A stretch of 64,000 nucleotides of DNA from Pegoplata infirma (GCA_963921195.1 OY992539.1:99518964-99582963); one strand, 5' to 3'; counted from the stretch's first letter, positions 1 through 12,194 are shown. Made by a program: numbers and translations. The notes: a model not told the origin generated them from the letters alone.

Positions 1-214
1 TTCCGTTTTAATTTGATAAATATTTAAACAAGGCAACTCGACACAAATTTGATAATTTTTCCAATATTAGACCATGTCTCCTAAGTCCAGTTTTTTAAAA
101 AACAAAAACGAAATTTTCTTAGCTCAATATAGGTCTATCCAGACAACCTATTCAGAAATTTACGGTACGCATGTTTTTTTTTTTTTTGCTGGACATTTGG
201 TGTGGAAGGCCTCA
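1..214. mobile_element. Right arm of TGAGGCATTCC hairpin element (family X), truncated by window edge
   Basis: This segment matches the right half of the complete hairpin element at 35315-36392 and of the copy at 10213-10824: same order of blocks, ending in GGTGTGGAAGGCCTCA followed by TA. Only the right arm lies in the window; the left arm would lie before position 1. It sits in the intron that follows the exon at 479-854 of the minus-strand gene. No coding content. Confidence 0.7.
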
Positions 215-478
215 TATGTATAAAATAAAATTATAAATATAATTAAAAAGAAAAGAAAACATACCCTCGTCAAACAATTTTCATTCTTCAAAATAAAATC
301 CAAAATAAACGGAAATTCAAAAGATCAAAAGTAAGTTATGTGTGTGTTATATGTAATACGTGCAGTTTTGAAAATGAAGTGCCGGATGCAATGCAAAAAA
401 AAATCAAAGAAATAATTATTAAAGAAAAAAAAAAAATTGTAAATAAATTTAAATTTATAAAACATTAGTCCGACATAC

Positions 479-854
479 CTCCTGAAGAATTTTGCGTAAA
501 CGTAACAATTGTTTCTTAAATTGCAACACATCTTGAATCATGGCATTCCTAAATGATTTATCATACAACATCAGATCGTCCGAAGAACTGTGCGTATCAC
601 GATGGTGGAAACTTGACGATGCCTGATGATGATGATGGTGGTGGTGATGTGGAAATTTACGGTGTAATGATGAGTTAGTAGAATCTTTATTTGTAGACGA
701 TGCTGTTGAAGTGCGTGAAGACGCTGTATTTGTACGACGTCGTACGCTTAATGGTGATCGGGTACTATCAGAATCGTTGTCGTTATTTAATGTACAGTGT
801 TGCTGCATACGAGAACGATTCAATAAACGGGTAGCACGTGCTGGTAAATGTGCA
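479..854 (-). CDS. Second coding exon of a minus-strand host gene (His/Ser-rich, coiled-coil-like end)
   Basis: Internal exon of 376 nt, read on the minus strand. The acceptor is a T-rich tract ending TATTTACAG at 855-856 and the donor is GAG|GTATGT at 477-478, both close to consensus. The first base completes a codon begun in the upstream exon (AG+T, Ser), followed by 125 full codons. The translation starts AHLPARATRLLNRSRMQQH, then a Ser/Thr/Arg-rich stretch, a run of eight His (HHHHHHHHQ), and a more structured end, DLMLYDKSFRNAMIQDVLQF followed by KKQLLRLRKILQE, whose spaced leucines suggest a coiled coil. The reading frame stops soon after the donor, so the exon must splice on to sequence left of the window. 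I do not recognise the family with confidence; the last ~35 residues faintly recall the conserved coiled-coil segment of CCSER/FAM190-type proteins, which is recollection only. Composition contrasts sharply with the flanking AT-rich repeats. Confidence 0.75.
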
Positions 855-859
855 CTGTA

Positions 860-1499
860 AATATACAAAATATAAAAAAAAAACATTTAAATTATATAAA
901 AATTGATGATGAAAATAATTGAATTTTAAATTGATTTTGAATACAAATTGTTTCCATATGTATTTTCCAGCAAAAACAAAACAATCAAAAAAAGTACTTC
1001 AAGACAAATATCTTACAAAACTTTCTTGAAACAAACTTAAGTTAAATAAGATATTGATTGTTAAAGAATATAAATTTGTGATTCCGATCGTTTTTTATTC
1101 GATTTGGCGATTTCTTAAAAGTGGCTGGCAATCACTTCTAAAACTCTACAAAAAACGTATCATCTCTTAAAATGCAAAAGCCCTAAATAAAATTTTATTT
1201 ATTTTATGTATGCCTGTTGAAATGCTGATTACGGCAATAACATATTAGTTTGTTGTTACTCTGAGCAGTTTTATTGTGCATTTGAGCGAAATCGGTTAAG
1301 CGCACAGTGATTCGTTTCATTGGCAAAAATAAAAAAAAAAAAAGGTTGTCTTCAATGTTGATGATTTTTTGTATTGTTATAGTTTAATAGTAAACTAAAA
1401 GAAATATGTACTTTCCTTATTTTTAAGAAGTCATATGTTGCCACAAGAGGGCGCTAAAGTATGGATATTCAACGCTATTGTGTTAAAACCTAAAAATTG
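860..1499. other. AT-rich intronic sequence, nothing recognised
   Basis: No open frame, repeat or RNA gene is visible. The stretch is A/T-rich with homopolymer runs. Confidence 0.6.
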
Positions 1500-2570
1500 A
1501 TTTTTATAGGTTTACTAAAATAATTATGAAAAATCGAATTTTAAAGAACTCAACGAACTTTTTTTTGCAAAAGATACTTAAATATATTTGCTAAAAGTTG
1601 TATTTGCAATTTTTTAGAATTTATCTTAAAATACATTTTTGTATTGCTGAAATCTATATTTTTTCTACCGAAACCCCAAAAATTTACAAATTTTGATGGA
1701 ATGCATAAAAAAAGTTCGTGAGTCAAAAAATTATTTTTTTCGCTTTTTCGATAGCTTGGAATAAGGCAAAACAATAAAAATAACTAAGTTTTTGTCTGAA
1801 GTTGGAAGAAAGTTAGGTTTTTTTTGTGTCTTTATTTAATTTTTTTCAAAAGCTATATTATTAATGGAAAAAATGTTAGAAAAAAAAATCCAATATTAAG
1901 TATTTTTTCTTTACACATTGATATATTATATAGTATTCTGTAAAAATATAATAAAAAATCAGAAAAAAATTATGCAGTACGTGGGCCGTTTTGCTTTAAA
2001 AGTTATCTATGACTTTTACTAAAATCCCCAAAATCACCAAATTGTAATGGCCTTCATAAAAAAAGTTCGTGAATAAAATTTTTTTGTTTTTTATTTTTCT
2101 TGTAGCTTTAACTATGTTTTATAAGATCAAAAAATAAAAATAACTAAGTTTTTTTTTTAAGTTGAAAAAAATTTTTTTTTTTAAAAATCTAAAATTGGAT
2201 TATTTTTTTTTTAATTATTTTATTTACTGTAAATAATTTTAAAAAATACATCAACATCTTAGTGTTTTTTTATATAAAGGGATTTATTGCATTGTATACC
2301 ATAAATTTATAGTAAATAATTCGATAAAATAAGTATACAGTGGGCCATTTTGCTTTAAAACCAGTATTTGATTTTCGTTGGTATCCCAAATCAAAACCAA
2401 AATTTTTTTTAAGACACATAAAAAAAGTTCGTGCTTAAAAATTATTTTTTATTGATTTTTTTAACATCCTGGACTGTTTTCTATACGATCAAATTATAAA
2501 AATAACAAAGTTTTTGAAAAAAAAACGAAAAAAAAAAAATACAAATTTTAAGTACCCAAAAAAATTTTTT
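1500..2570. repeat. Diverged ~360-bp tandem repeat, three units
   Basis: Two landmarks recur at about the same spacing: AAAAAAAGTTCGTG near 1706, 2057 and 2424, and ATAAAAATAACTAAGTTTTT near 1775, 2130 and 2490. A third landmark, GTGGGCC(G/A)TTTTGCTTTAAAA, occurs near 1981 and 2340. The units are clearly diverged, so this is an old tandem array or a run of internal repeats of a larger element. No coding potential is seen. Confidence 0.65.
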
Positions 2571-2749
2571 TTTGAAGTTTTTTGTTATTAACAGGGTATA
2601 TACTTAGAAATAAAGCATGTATTAAACGAGTTTACTTAAAACTTATTTTGAATAAATTTATTTTCGTAATGCAATAGAAAATAAGTGTTGCGAATGTTTT
2701 GTTTTTGCAGTTATTATGTATTTTTATATTTTTGACTATATTTAAAAAA

Positions 2750-3620
2750 AGGATATATTAACAGCTTTTTTGTTACCGGAAGCAACTCAACGAAATTTGG
2801 CACACTTATTAACGCCATTCGATCTAAGCTATATTAAATATTTTATAGCAATTGAAAGATTTTTAAAATAGTTACAGCGATTTCAAGAAAAAGGATGTAT
2901 GGAAGCCACGCGAGTCCTTGCTCAGATTAAAATACAAATGTTGTACGTCGATAGTTATCTAAATTTCTAAGACAATAACTAAGTTAAGTAATTTTATATC
3001 AAGTTTTGTGGCTAAAACTCCACTTTTAAATTTCAGGATATACGACAGGTACAAATGTCCTTCGACTGATTTGCTCAATTTTTATTTTTTTTTCTATTAA
3101 TTAATTTTGTGCTTGCGTACCAAATTTGGAAAATCGTTGACAACTCTTTCTATTTTATTTTTGTGATTAAACTATATTAACACTTTATTGCAGTTTTTAA
3201 AAAGGATAAATAAATAACTTTTGTTTTACAGAACCGATTTCAGCGAAATTTGGCACACACATTGACATCACTTATTCAAATTTTTACAAAAAATTTCAAG
3301 GGTATCGAGTAATTTTTGAGCGATTTACAATATTTTTAAGAAAAAGGATATCTGGCAGCCGCACGAGTCCTTGCTTCAATCTAAAAAAAAATTTACACAT
3401 AAAATACTATATCAAAATTGGTAACATTGACAAAGTTTGGAAATTTTGTGACCATTTTTGTAGTTTTAATCACATATTTCAATTTCAGGATATATGGGAG
3501 GTAGGCGTGTACTTGCTCCGATTTTTCCAAAAACTCGTTTTTTTCTTGATTAGATAATTTATAGCTTGTGTACCAAATTTCAGAAATCTGCGACCAATAA
3601 TCTATTTTTGCCCACTCGAT
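2750..3620. repeat. Two diverged ~455-bp tandem units
   Basis: The landmarks GAAATTTGGCACAC (near 2792 and 3247) and AGAAAAAGGAT...GCC(A/G)C(A/G)CGAGTCCTTGCT (near 2885 and 3340) recur in the same order about 455 bp apart. A third partial unit, GGATATATGGGAGGTAGGCG, follows near 3488. This resembles an internally repeated non-autonomous element; its ends are not defined. Confidence 0.55.
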
Positions 3621-3970
3621 ATATGGGAACGAATCACTGTGAAGCGGTTCAAAATTTATGAACGGAAATGTATGGACACCTCGAAAATTTTGTTACATTC
3701 CACATAACCTAAAAATACAAAATGCTTTAATTCGCCTGCTGGTCGTCATTTGGGAACAGAATTGGACACATAATTGGTACATAAACAAGTCTAAATTATT
3801 TTTCTTACAAAAAAAAAATCGCAGTATTTTTTTTCACCTAAAATTCTTTTTCGCGGTTATTTTTTTAAGCATTTTTTTGCAAGGGAATTACTTTATTCGG
3901 CAAAAAAGTTTTTTTTTTTTTTAATGTCGTTTTTCACAAAACATTTTGATATTTCATCTAAAATTATGTA

Positions 3971-4120
3971 AATTGAACAGTTCATGCGAATAATGCACTA
4001 ATCCATTAATGCAAAAAAGCTCACCAAAATATAAGTTTTAAGCCGTTTCCTGCGTTTTATCGTCATTTGTAAAATTATACAAATGGTCTATTCGTCCTTA
4101 TTCGTATGAACTGTTCAATT
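3971..4120. mobile_element. Short palindromic MITE-like element
   Basis: AATTGAACAGTTCATGCGAA at the left end is answered by an inverted copy ending CGTATGAACTGTTCAATT at the right, with one mismatch in about 22 bp. The total length is about 150 bp. The target duplication is unclear because the flanks are AT-rich. Confidence 0.55.
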
Positions 4121-4292
4121 ATTATTTTTTTTTATTTTTCAAAAATACTTTTTTTCAACAAATTTTTTCTTTTATTATATTTTTTTTTGTCTAAATTTTA
4201 TTTCTATCATTCAATTTTTTGTTTCACAAAAATGTTTTTTATCACACACTCTGTTTTCACGAAAAAATTTTTTTTTTGATTCATCAACAATT

Positions 4293-6877
4293 TTTTATAC
4301 CCTCCAACCACAGTATGGGGGTATACTCACTTTGTCATTCCGTGTGTAGCGCGTTGAAATATCGGTCTAGGACCCCATAAAGTATATGGGGCATTCCATG
4401 CCAAATCACTCACTTTTAGGCCCGAACCCCTTCGATTAATTTTATTTTTGGATATGTTTTAGTACGTATCAAATGCAACTTGTAGCCAAATTTTCAGCCT
4501 TTTATACCAAGGTGGTGTTGAGTAATCAATTTTTCAAAATGGCGATTTTTTCCAAAAAATGAAAAAATTTAAATTTTCAATCAATTTTGACCAATAAAAA
4601 ATATAGATATATTAAAAAAAGATGAACAACATTTTGTTGGTAGTTAAATGTAGTTTTAGAAAAAAAATATGAAAAAATTATTCGAAGTAATTATCACTTG
4701 TTTTTTATCGTATAAAAATTAAAATCGACTTTTTGAAAAAGTCCGAAACCTTCGATTTTTTTTTAAAAATGTCAAAAAATTCTACTCTAAATTACGCAAC
4801 TTTTAAGCCATAATTCGAGATGTGATCGTAATTCGTTCTATTTTTATTCAAATTTTGAAAATTGCACTTTTTTTTTTTTTACTCTGGTTTATTTTATATG
4901 GTGCTCCAAAAAAAATAATTTGGTAAATATTGACCGTAACTTCCCCTAGATATATTAACTTGGGTGTAAAAATACGTCTCAGAAAATTTTAGGATGATCG
5001 GACATGGGTAAGGCGTGCCGCATCGGCTTTGAAGTTTAAAAATCGGATTACAAGGGAAAATATGCATTTTTTTCTGTTTTCTTAATTTTTTTGGTATTTT
5101 AAGTTAATTTTGAATTCAAATGGTTACAGAATTGAAATGTAGAGTAAAATGTCTCTCTATTAAGGTCATAAAAACCGAAATCGGTTTAAAATCAGCCAAG
5201 TTATTACAACTTCCCCAGGCATCTAACGTGTGGCAGACAACTTGATTAATCAATACAATCCGATTTTTGAAATTCATTGAAATTTTCTACTGTAATAACA
5301 TTTTTTTATTCTTCAAGTTCAAATGTTATTAGATGACAAGTATTTTTCATATTGTGTTTTGCTAACATTTTTTAAATTAGTGCTAAAAATGCCTGCATTT
5401 TCCACACCCTTTTGAAATCTCTATTTTAAAAAAAAAAATATTTTTTTTGTTTTAAAATTTGGAAAAGTCAAAAAAATATTACACTGAAACATGAATAATG
5501 AAAAAATGTTATTACAGTAGAAAATTTCAATAAATTTAAAAAAAGGGCCTCGTATTTTTTAATCAAGTTGTATGGCACATGCTAGATGCCTGGGGAAGTT
5601 GTAATAACTTGGCTGATTTTCAACCGATTTTAGTTTTTAGTACCTTATTAGAAAGGCATTTTACTCCACAACATAATTCTGTAATCACTTGAATTAAAAC
5701 TTAATTTAAAATACCAAAGAAATTGCGAAAACAGAAAAAAATTCATATTTTTCCTTGTAATCCGTTTTTTAAACTTCAAGGACCATGCTAAGCGCCTTAC
5801 ACATGTCCGATCGTCCCAAATTTTTGTGAGACGTATATTTACCTCCAAATGAATATATTTAGGGTAAGTTAGGGTCAGTATCTACCATTTTTTTTTTTTT
5901 TGAGCTCCATATAAAATAAATCAGAGCCAAAACATAAAAGGTGCAATTTAAAAAATTAAAAAAAAAATAGAAAGAATTGTGATCACATCTCGAGTTATGG
6001 CTTAAAAGTTGCATAATTTAGAGTAGAATTTTTTGACATTTTAAAAAAAAAATCGAAGGTTTCGGACTTTTTCAAAAAGTCGATTTTAATTTTTAAACGT
6101 CAAAAAATAAGTGATAATTACTTCGAATAATTTTTTAAAATTTTTTTTCTAAAACTACATTTAAATACCAACAAAACGTTGTCCAACTTTTTTTAAAATA
6201 TCTATATTTTTTACTGGTCAAAATTGATTGAAAATTTAAATTTTTTCATTTTTTGGAAAAAATCGCCATTTTGAAAAATTGATTACTCAACACCACCTTG
6301 GTATAAAAGGCTGAAAATTTGGCTGCAAGTTGCATTTAATACGTACTAAAACATATCTAAAAATAAAATTAATCGAAGGGGGTCGGGCCTAAAAGTGAGT
6401 GATTTGGCATGGAATGCCCCATATATATTATTGATCATTGATCCATTCTAAGACATTCTAGCGATGTCCGTCTGTCCGTCCGTCTGTCCATCCGTCCTTC
6501 CGTCCGTCCGTCCGTCTGTCCGTCTGTGGAAGACACGATACAGTCCAAAATTAAAGAGCTATACTCCTGAAGTTTGGCACGAATATGTCTTATGATATTG
6601 GGATGGTTAAGTTCGAACACGGCCAAAATCGGATCAGGGGGAAAAAGAACTAAACCAACCTCTGAAAAAACTCAATTTTTTAAAGTTTTTTTGTACTTTT
6701 TCTTAGCAAACAAAACATTTTTATATCAAAAGAAGTTAAAATTCCTGCATTTGGATCCAGGAATGTTGTCTCCCACCGCTAAAACTCCCCCGCCCCCCCC
6801 CAAAAAAAAAAGACGCCACTGTTATTGGAGGATATAAAAGATTCGGCGCAGCCGAATTTAACACTCGCAATTGTTTT
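4293..6877 (+). mobile_element. DINE-like dispersed repeat, copy 1, split by a hairpin element
   Basis: The left piece (4293-4386) starts TATACCCTCCAACCACAG and the right piece (6422-6877) resumes at ATTATTGATCATTGATCC. The repeat has a TCCGTCCGTCTGTCC microsatellite core near 6465-6530, the conserved line GAAGACACGATACAGTCC, a poly-C/poly-A patch near 6788-6812, and a terminal hairpin ATTCGGCGCAGCCGAAT followed by TTAACACTCGCAATTG. This order (5' block, GTCC/GTCT core, 3' block, stem-loop) is that of the DINE-1/INE family of fly Helitron-derived repeats; membership is inferred from architecture, not from a database match. The uninterrupted copy at 15595-16291 shows the unoccupied site. Confidence 0.7.
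4387..6421. mobile_element. 2.0-kb foldback (hairpin) element, TGGGGCATTCC ends, TA target
   Basis: The left end TGGGGCATTCCATGCCAAAT is the inverse of the right end ATTTGGCATGGAATGCCCCA. The arms are roughly 0.9 kb each, largely complementary, and meet around 5300-5500. Comparison with the unoccupied DINE-like copies (11281 and 15681) shows that insertion duplicated a TA. There is no open frame in the arms. The termini resemble those of the TGAGGCATTCC hairpins (35315-36392), so the two belong to one supergroup. As part of an intron it should fold into a long double-stranded hairpin in the pre-mRNA. Confidence 0.8.
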
Positions 6878-6959
6878 ATCAAAGATTTTTTTTCTTCAAC
6901 ATTTTTCCATCAAAAATTTTTTTATCAAAATTACTTTTTACAAATGGAACATTTTTATT

Positions 6960-7332
6960 TAAAACTTCTTCTTTTTTTGCTACCTCCTATTTGACAAGAA
7001 TTCCTTGTTATTTTACAAGCTTTTTACCAAGAATTTTGTAATTTTGTAAGCTTTTTACCAAAAAAAATAGTAAATTTAAAATTTTTTTGACGCGATAAAA
7101 CTTACAAGAAAGTTTCGTGACTTTACTAGATTTTTTGCTACCTCCTATATTACGAGAATTTTTACCAATAAAATTGTAAATTTACAACTTTTTTGGAAAT
7201 TCTCGTAAATTTACTAGATTTTTTTATAACAGATCTTGGGAATTTGTAAAATTACAAGCAAAACTGTAAAATTACAAAAAAAATTTAAATTTCGATCGAA
7301 AATTATTTGTTAAAAGACAAGGAAAACTGTCA
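6960..7332. repeat. Fragment of TA-flanked 'GTAAAATTACAAG' element interior
   Basis: It carries GCTACCTCCTAT...ACGAGAATT twice and many copies of TTTACAAG/CTTTTTACCA, the same blocks as in 33564-33950 and, inverted, 16700-17065. The segment ends at AAGGAAAACTGT where family-Z sequence begins, so it was probably cut by that insertion. Confidence 0.55.
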
Positions 7333-9221
7333 TGCACAACTTTTCGTCATATTGATTAATTTAAAATTTTTAGGACATTTTTGTTAATGAGTCGAAAAAT
7401 ATTAATTTGTTTGGCCCGTTGTTACACTCAAAAAAAAAAGTTTGTAAAATGACATAAAATCCCCGTGATTTTACGGGGCAGGTTTTGTAAAATATGAACT
7501 AGCAAGAATCCCCGTAAAGTTACGGGGATAATTTGTAAATTGATTTAACAAAAGAAAATGTAAATTTACAATTTTTTTTGTAAAATATCATCTTCGAGGT
7601 GAACATTTTTTTTGTAAATTTGCAAAAAATTTGGTAAATTTACAAAACAAAATTGTAAACTTACAGAAAAAGGTTGTTATTTTACAGGGAAAAATAGAAA
7701 TGAAAAAAAAAATAGATTGTAGATTAACAAATTATTTGGTTAAACTACTGTTTTTTATGCAAAAAACTTCTATATTTACAATAAAAAGTGGTAAATTTAC
7801 AATTTTTATTGTATATGTACCATTTTTCCTTATTTTTTTGCCGTAAAAACAGTAGTTTAACCATAAAATTTGTAAATTTACAATATTGTTTCTGTATTTT
7901 CTATTTCATTTTTGTAAAATTACAACTTTTTTCGTAAGTATACAATTTTGTTTTTGAAATTTTCATATTTGTTTTGTAAATTTACAAAAAAATTGGTTTA
8001 TTTACATATTGGTTTTGTAAATTTAAAGGTTTTTTCCATTGGTGCATCTTATTTTTCCTTCTTCGGCAACTGGAGTAGCACTTCAACAACCTGAAAAGAT
8101 TTTTTTCACTTGAGCACTTTTAACAAACTTTTTAATGTATAACACAGCACTTTTTTATTTTTTTTCGACATTTCGTTTTTCTTAAGTAGAACATATGAGA
8201 ATTGCGAAGGAGGCTACACAAGAAATTTCTTATATTTGATTTTTCATAATTGGCAGCTTTCTATTGACATTTTAGGTACCAAATTTAAAAAAAAAAACCA
8301 AAAAAATATGGTAAAATCACCAAAAAAATTGGTAAAAATACAAAAAAAAAAAAACTAGAACAATTATATGTATAGTAGAAACACATAAAAATTGTGGTAT
8401 TTTACTTAACGCAAATTACCAAAAGAATGGTGTAAAAATTATTTATAAAAAATTATTTTTAACTAAATGTTTTACTCCAAAACGCAAAAAAATCTGAACT
8501 TAGAAAATTTTTGCGTGTCCTATTGTTGAATAATTATTTTTTTTTGTAAAACAACATTAATTCTAGTAATAAAATAAGTTTTGTAAAATTATATTGGAAT
8601 TTTGTACTTTTCAATACATACATTTTAAACTGAAAACCTTGTAAACGATCTTAAAAAAAAATGTTTGTAATAAAACATTTTTTTGGTAAAAAGACTAAAT
8701 AACATCAAGTAAAATTATGTTGTTCAGTTACAGTTTTCTTGTGAAAAAAAACTAAACACCTTGTAATATTTTTTTAATTTGTAAAATAATTCACTTTTTT
8801 TAAATTTACCTAAAAAATTTGTAAAATAAATTTACCAACATATAATAGTAAAATTACAAAGCAAACTGTAGTTTTCGTTTTATTAAATATACAACAATTT
8901 TTGTAAAAAGACAAAAATATTAGTAAAATAGAATTACAAGACCTTTTACTTGTAAATTTACAAACTTTTTTTTTGAGTGTAGCACCACGAGATAGGTATT
9001 TTAAATACCTTTAATCTGATACCACACATGCCTATATTTTTTTTGTTTAAATAGGCGTTAATCGTAAAAAAAAGGTCAATTTCACCCCCCATATAAATCG
9101 ACCCCCCCTAAAAATTAGTTTGGGCCGCTAAAAAAAATATGTGTCGAATTAATTTTCGTTCTTAACAACATATCAAAATTTCATGAAAATCGGAGGGTGA
9201 CACCAGGGAGACTTCCCTTGT
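7333..9221. mobile_element. Family Z element (CAAGGGAAGTC ends), copy 1, left end lost
   Basis: The right end reads ACACCAGGGAGACTTCCCTTG and the interior contains TAGCGGCC-like and AGTCGAAAAATATTAA blocks shared with the copies at 19478-20744, 40755-44325 and 51449-56252. The left end is missing. The copy is interrupted by the TA-flanked element at 7425-8979; without it the remaining sequence lines up with the other copies. The family is non-coding. Confidence 0.65.
7425..8979. mobile_element. TA-flanked CACTCA element with GTAAAATTACAA words (family Y)
   Basis: CACTCAAAAAAAAAA at the left and TTTTTTTTGAGTG at the right are exact inverses, flanked by TA on both sides; removing the element restores the family-Z sequence GTTGTTAGCACCACG. 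The 1,555-bp interior consists almost entirely of variants of TGTAAATTTACA and TTGTAAAATTACAAG on both strands, plus two CCCCGTAA..TTACGGGG palindromes near 7462 and 7510. There is no transposase frame. TA duplication and short TIRs suggest mobilisation by a Tc1/mariner-type or similar transposase (inference). Confidence 0.75.
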
Positions 9222-10212
9222 GAGTGTTTTAACCAGGGAAACCAAAAAAAAAAAGACATAACAAACCGTTTTATTTATTTTGTTTAATCGTTAGCGATTT
9301 GTCATTTAAATTCCCCTTGCTGCTTGTAGTATAGGTTTTTTATATTTGCTAAATAGTCTTGACAATGCAACCAGACAAATTCCGAAACGCGTGTTGGCTA
9401 AATCTTGCGAAAAGGCAAACATAAATGAATTTAAAACAGAAAAACTATTATCTTAAACATTATTTTATAAGAAAATCATTATTTTTATTAGTAAAGAAAA
9501 AAATTACCTCGAGCTAGAATAAACCATCTTAAAATATAGCATTTAGTTATCTTTAATCTCAAATCAAAAATGCAAAATCCACCGATTTGGTCCGAAGATA
9601 TAGAACACTTTTTTAATAAGTTGGCAATTTAAAAATTTAGCAATATCTCAAAAACATTTTTGTTTTTGAACTTTTAGAATTTATTTTTGGATTCAGAGCA
9701 AGATTTTACATTGAAAATAAATGCAAAATGGCGTGGATTTAAATTATTTTTTTTATTAATGAACAAGGTTAATAAAATACAATTCAGAACTGGTTCTGAA
9801 AAAATCACTCTTATCAATACAATTTTATTTTTTTATTTCAAAAATTAAGAGATTATGACACTGTTTTTGTAGAAAAAAACTTTCAGTATATAACATTTTT
9901 CAATTGAAAAAGTTTTAAATGCGACAACGCTTTTTATAGAATAGTTTTGGGAATTTTTCCTTTCAAAATATTTTTGATTCTAAGGGAAAAAACTCAACCA
10001 GAAACCTGGGGTTGCTAGTACAGTATTTGAGGAAAATAGTTTTAAAAACTATTTTTAATATCTGATACATCTCTTCTTACGGAAAATTATATGTTGTTAC
10101 AGATTTTTTTTTAGTATTTTTCAGATTCCGATGCTGTTTTTTATTAAATATTGGACGCAAATCGATATTCCTTCTTATACAAAATTAATTTTTAAAAGTG
10201 TTTCTGCTTTAA
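9222..10212. other. AT-rich intronic sequence, nothing recognised
   Basis: About 1 kb without a credible frame, terminal repeat or RNA gene. Confidence 0.55.
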
Positions 10213-10824
10213 GACATCGCATTTGAATTTTAAATTTCATAACAATTTTGTAATTTCCTTGTATTTTTTTGTTTCAACAGAGCGTATGAGTAATATTTAT
10301 GCAATTAATATTACTCATTCGCAACGTTAAAACGAGAAAAGCAAATTACAAAATTGTTATGAAATATAAAATTCAAATGCGATTTTCTCAAAAAAAAAAA
10401 AAAAAAAAAAAAAAACGCGTGTCTGATTTTTTTTTGTGTGGATAGACAAACATCTAAACTTAAAAAAAATAAAAAAAGTGGCCAGATTTTTGATAAATTT
10501 ATATTTTTTAAAATGGAAAATTTCAGAACGGGTTCTGAAAATTTAGCAAAAAAAAAAATTTTAATCGATAACCCATACAAAACTATATAAGAATATAAAT
10601 TTTTGGGATTGTGGTGCATTCCGTTTTAATGTGATGAATCAAGGCAACTCGCCACAAATTTTATAATTTTTCAAATATTTGACCACACCTCCTAAGCACA
10701 GCTTTTGAAAATTTGAAAAACCAGAAACGCAATTTTCTTTGTTCCATATAGGGCAAACAAACTATTTAGAAATTTACAGGACACATGCTTTTCTGTAGCG
10801 GGACATTTGGTGTGGAATGCCTCA
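10213..10824. mobile_element. Family X hairpin element, left arm mostly lost
   Basis: The right arm (about 10310-10824) is complete and ends GTGTGGAATGCCTCA|TA. The left arm survives only from about 10213, where CATTTGAATTTTAAATTTCA mirrors the sequence near 10370. The centre carries ATGAGTAATATTTATGCAAT and its inverse. Compare the intact copy at 35315-36392. Confidence 0.7.
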
Positions 10825-12044
10825 TATACCTCTTGATAAACATTTTTTAACTCCAAGGCATCCTCCAGATCTTAATATATTTCGTAACAAAATTTTAAAA
10901 TTCAAAAACTTTCTTTCGCAAATTTTTTTAATTTTGGAATTTTTTTTTAATTCAGAAAAATTTTTAGATTTCCAATAAAGAAATCTTTGCAAAATTCAGA
11001 TTCTGTTTTCCTGAAAAAAAATTTTTGATTTATATTACAACCTCTGAGAAGAAATTTTTGTGATTTTTGAATTCAAAATATTCTTAAGCAATAAAATTTT
11101 TCAGGTTCTCAGAAAAATATTAAAATTTTTTTGGCAATTTTAAAAAATTGGTTCACACTGTAAAATCAGTTTTTTCTTCTCTTCTTTTTCCCATTTTTAT
11201 ACCCTCCAACCACAGTATGGGGGTATACTCACTTTGTCATTCCGTGTGTAACGCATCGAAATATCGGTCTAGGACCCCATAAAGTATATATTTTATTGAT
11301 CAGTGATCGATTCTAAGACATTCTAGCGATGTCCGTCCGTCCGTCCGTCTGTCCGTCTGTAGAAGACACGATACAGTCCAAAATAAAAGAGCTAGACTTC
11401 CGAAGTTTGGCACGAATATGTCTTATATTCCTAGGCAGGTTAAGTTCGGAGTTGGGCAAAATCGGACCAAGCACAGTGGACGGTTTGTATGGAAAACGCG
11501 CGCATCGAAGTTTTTTGACTATATCTTCTAAACGGTAAAGAGTTGTAAAACAAAATTTGGCATTCTAAAAACTAGGGACCTTAAGCAATTAAAGCTGTGA
11601 TCAAAGTTTGTTGTCCTCCTTGCACCCTACATATAAATTGAATGCAAAGTTGGTTATTTTATTTATATGAACAAATGCTAAAAAAATGTTAAGATCATTG
11701 ACATTTTTGATATATTATTACTGAATGTCGTTCGGATAGAGTAAATATACATCATTAAACGTTATTAGTTAAAATACATATAAAAAATTGAGTTAAATTA
11801 TGACCAAATGTATCGACTTTTTTAGTTAACAAATCTGACAATATAATTATATAAGTGGAATTGCTTGTATCAAACCTATTTATAATTGCACAAGAAATAT
11901 AAATTTAATATTTGCAAACATTACCTTTCACCCTACACTAAAATATCAGGCACGTATGACATTTTTTATCAATTTTATTTTATTGATTTATAATAAATAA
12001 ATAGTAGTAATAAACCAAAAATTAATAATAACAGGATTAAAACA

Positions 12045-12110
12045 TTAAACAAGTAGAAAAGTTAAATTCGACTTTGCCGAATCTATGAATATCCTCCACA
12101 ATGCCTTTTT
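12045..12110 (-). repeat. 3'-end fragment of a DINE-like repeat (reverse)
   Basis: Read on the minus strand it gives GGAGGATATTCATAGATTCGGCAAAGTCGAATTTAAC in pieces equivalent to the conserved hairpin tail (ATTCGGC..GCCGAAT) of the full copies, followed by CTACTTG. Confidence 0.5.
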
Positions 12111-12194
12111 AAAGGATAGTAGGTGAAAAAAATTAACAATTTTGATTACAAATATTTTATTTTAAGTAAAAAAAACTTTTTTGTCACATAAAAA

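Noticed and set aside
3658..3924. 88-codon open frame in the intron
   Set aside because: It ends in poly-Phe/poly-Lys from T/A runs, has no splice context and no family resemblance.
11329..11538. Open frame reading SVRPSVCPSVED... over the GTCCGTCC core
   Set aside because: It is the translation of the microsatellite core of a DINE-like repeat; the same artefact recurs at 6435-6626, 15723-15926 and 53816-54034.
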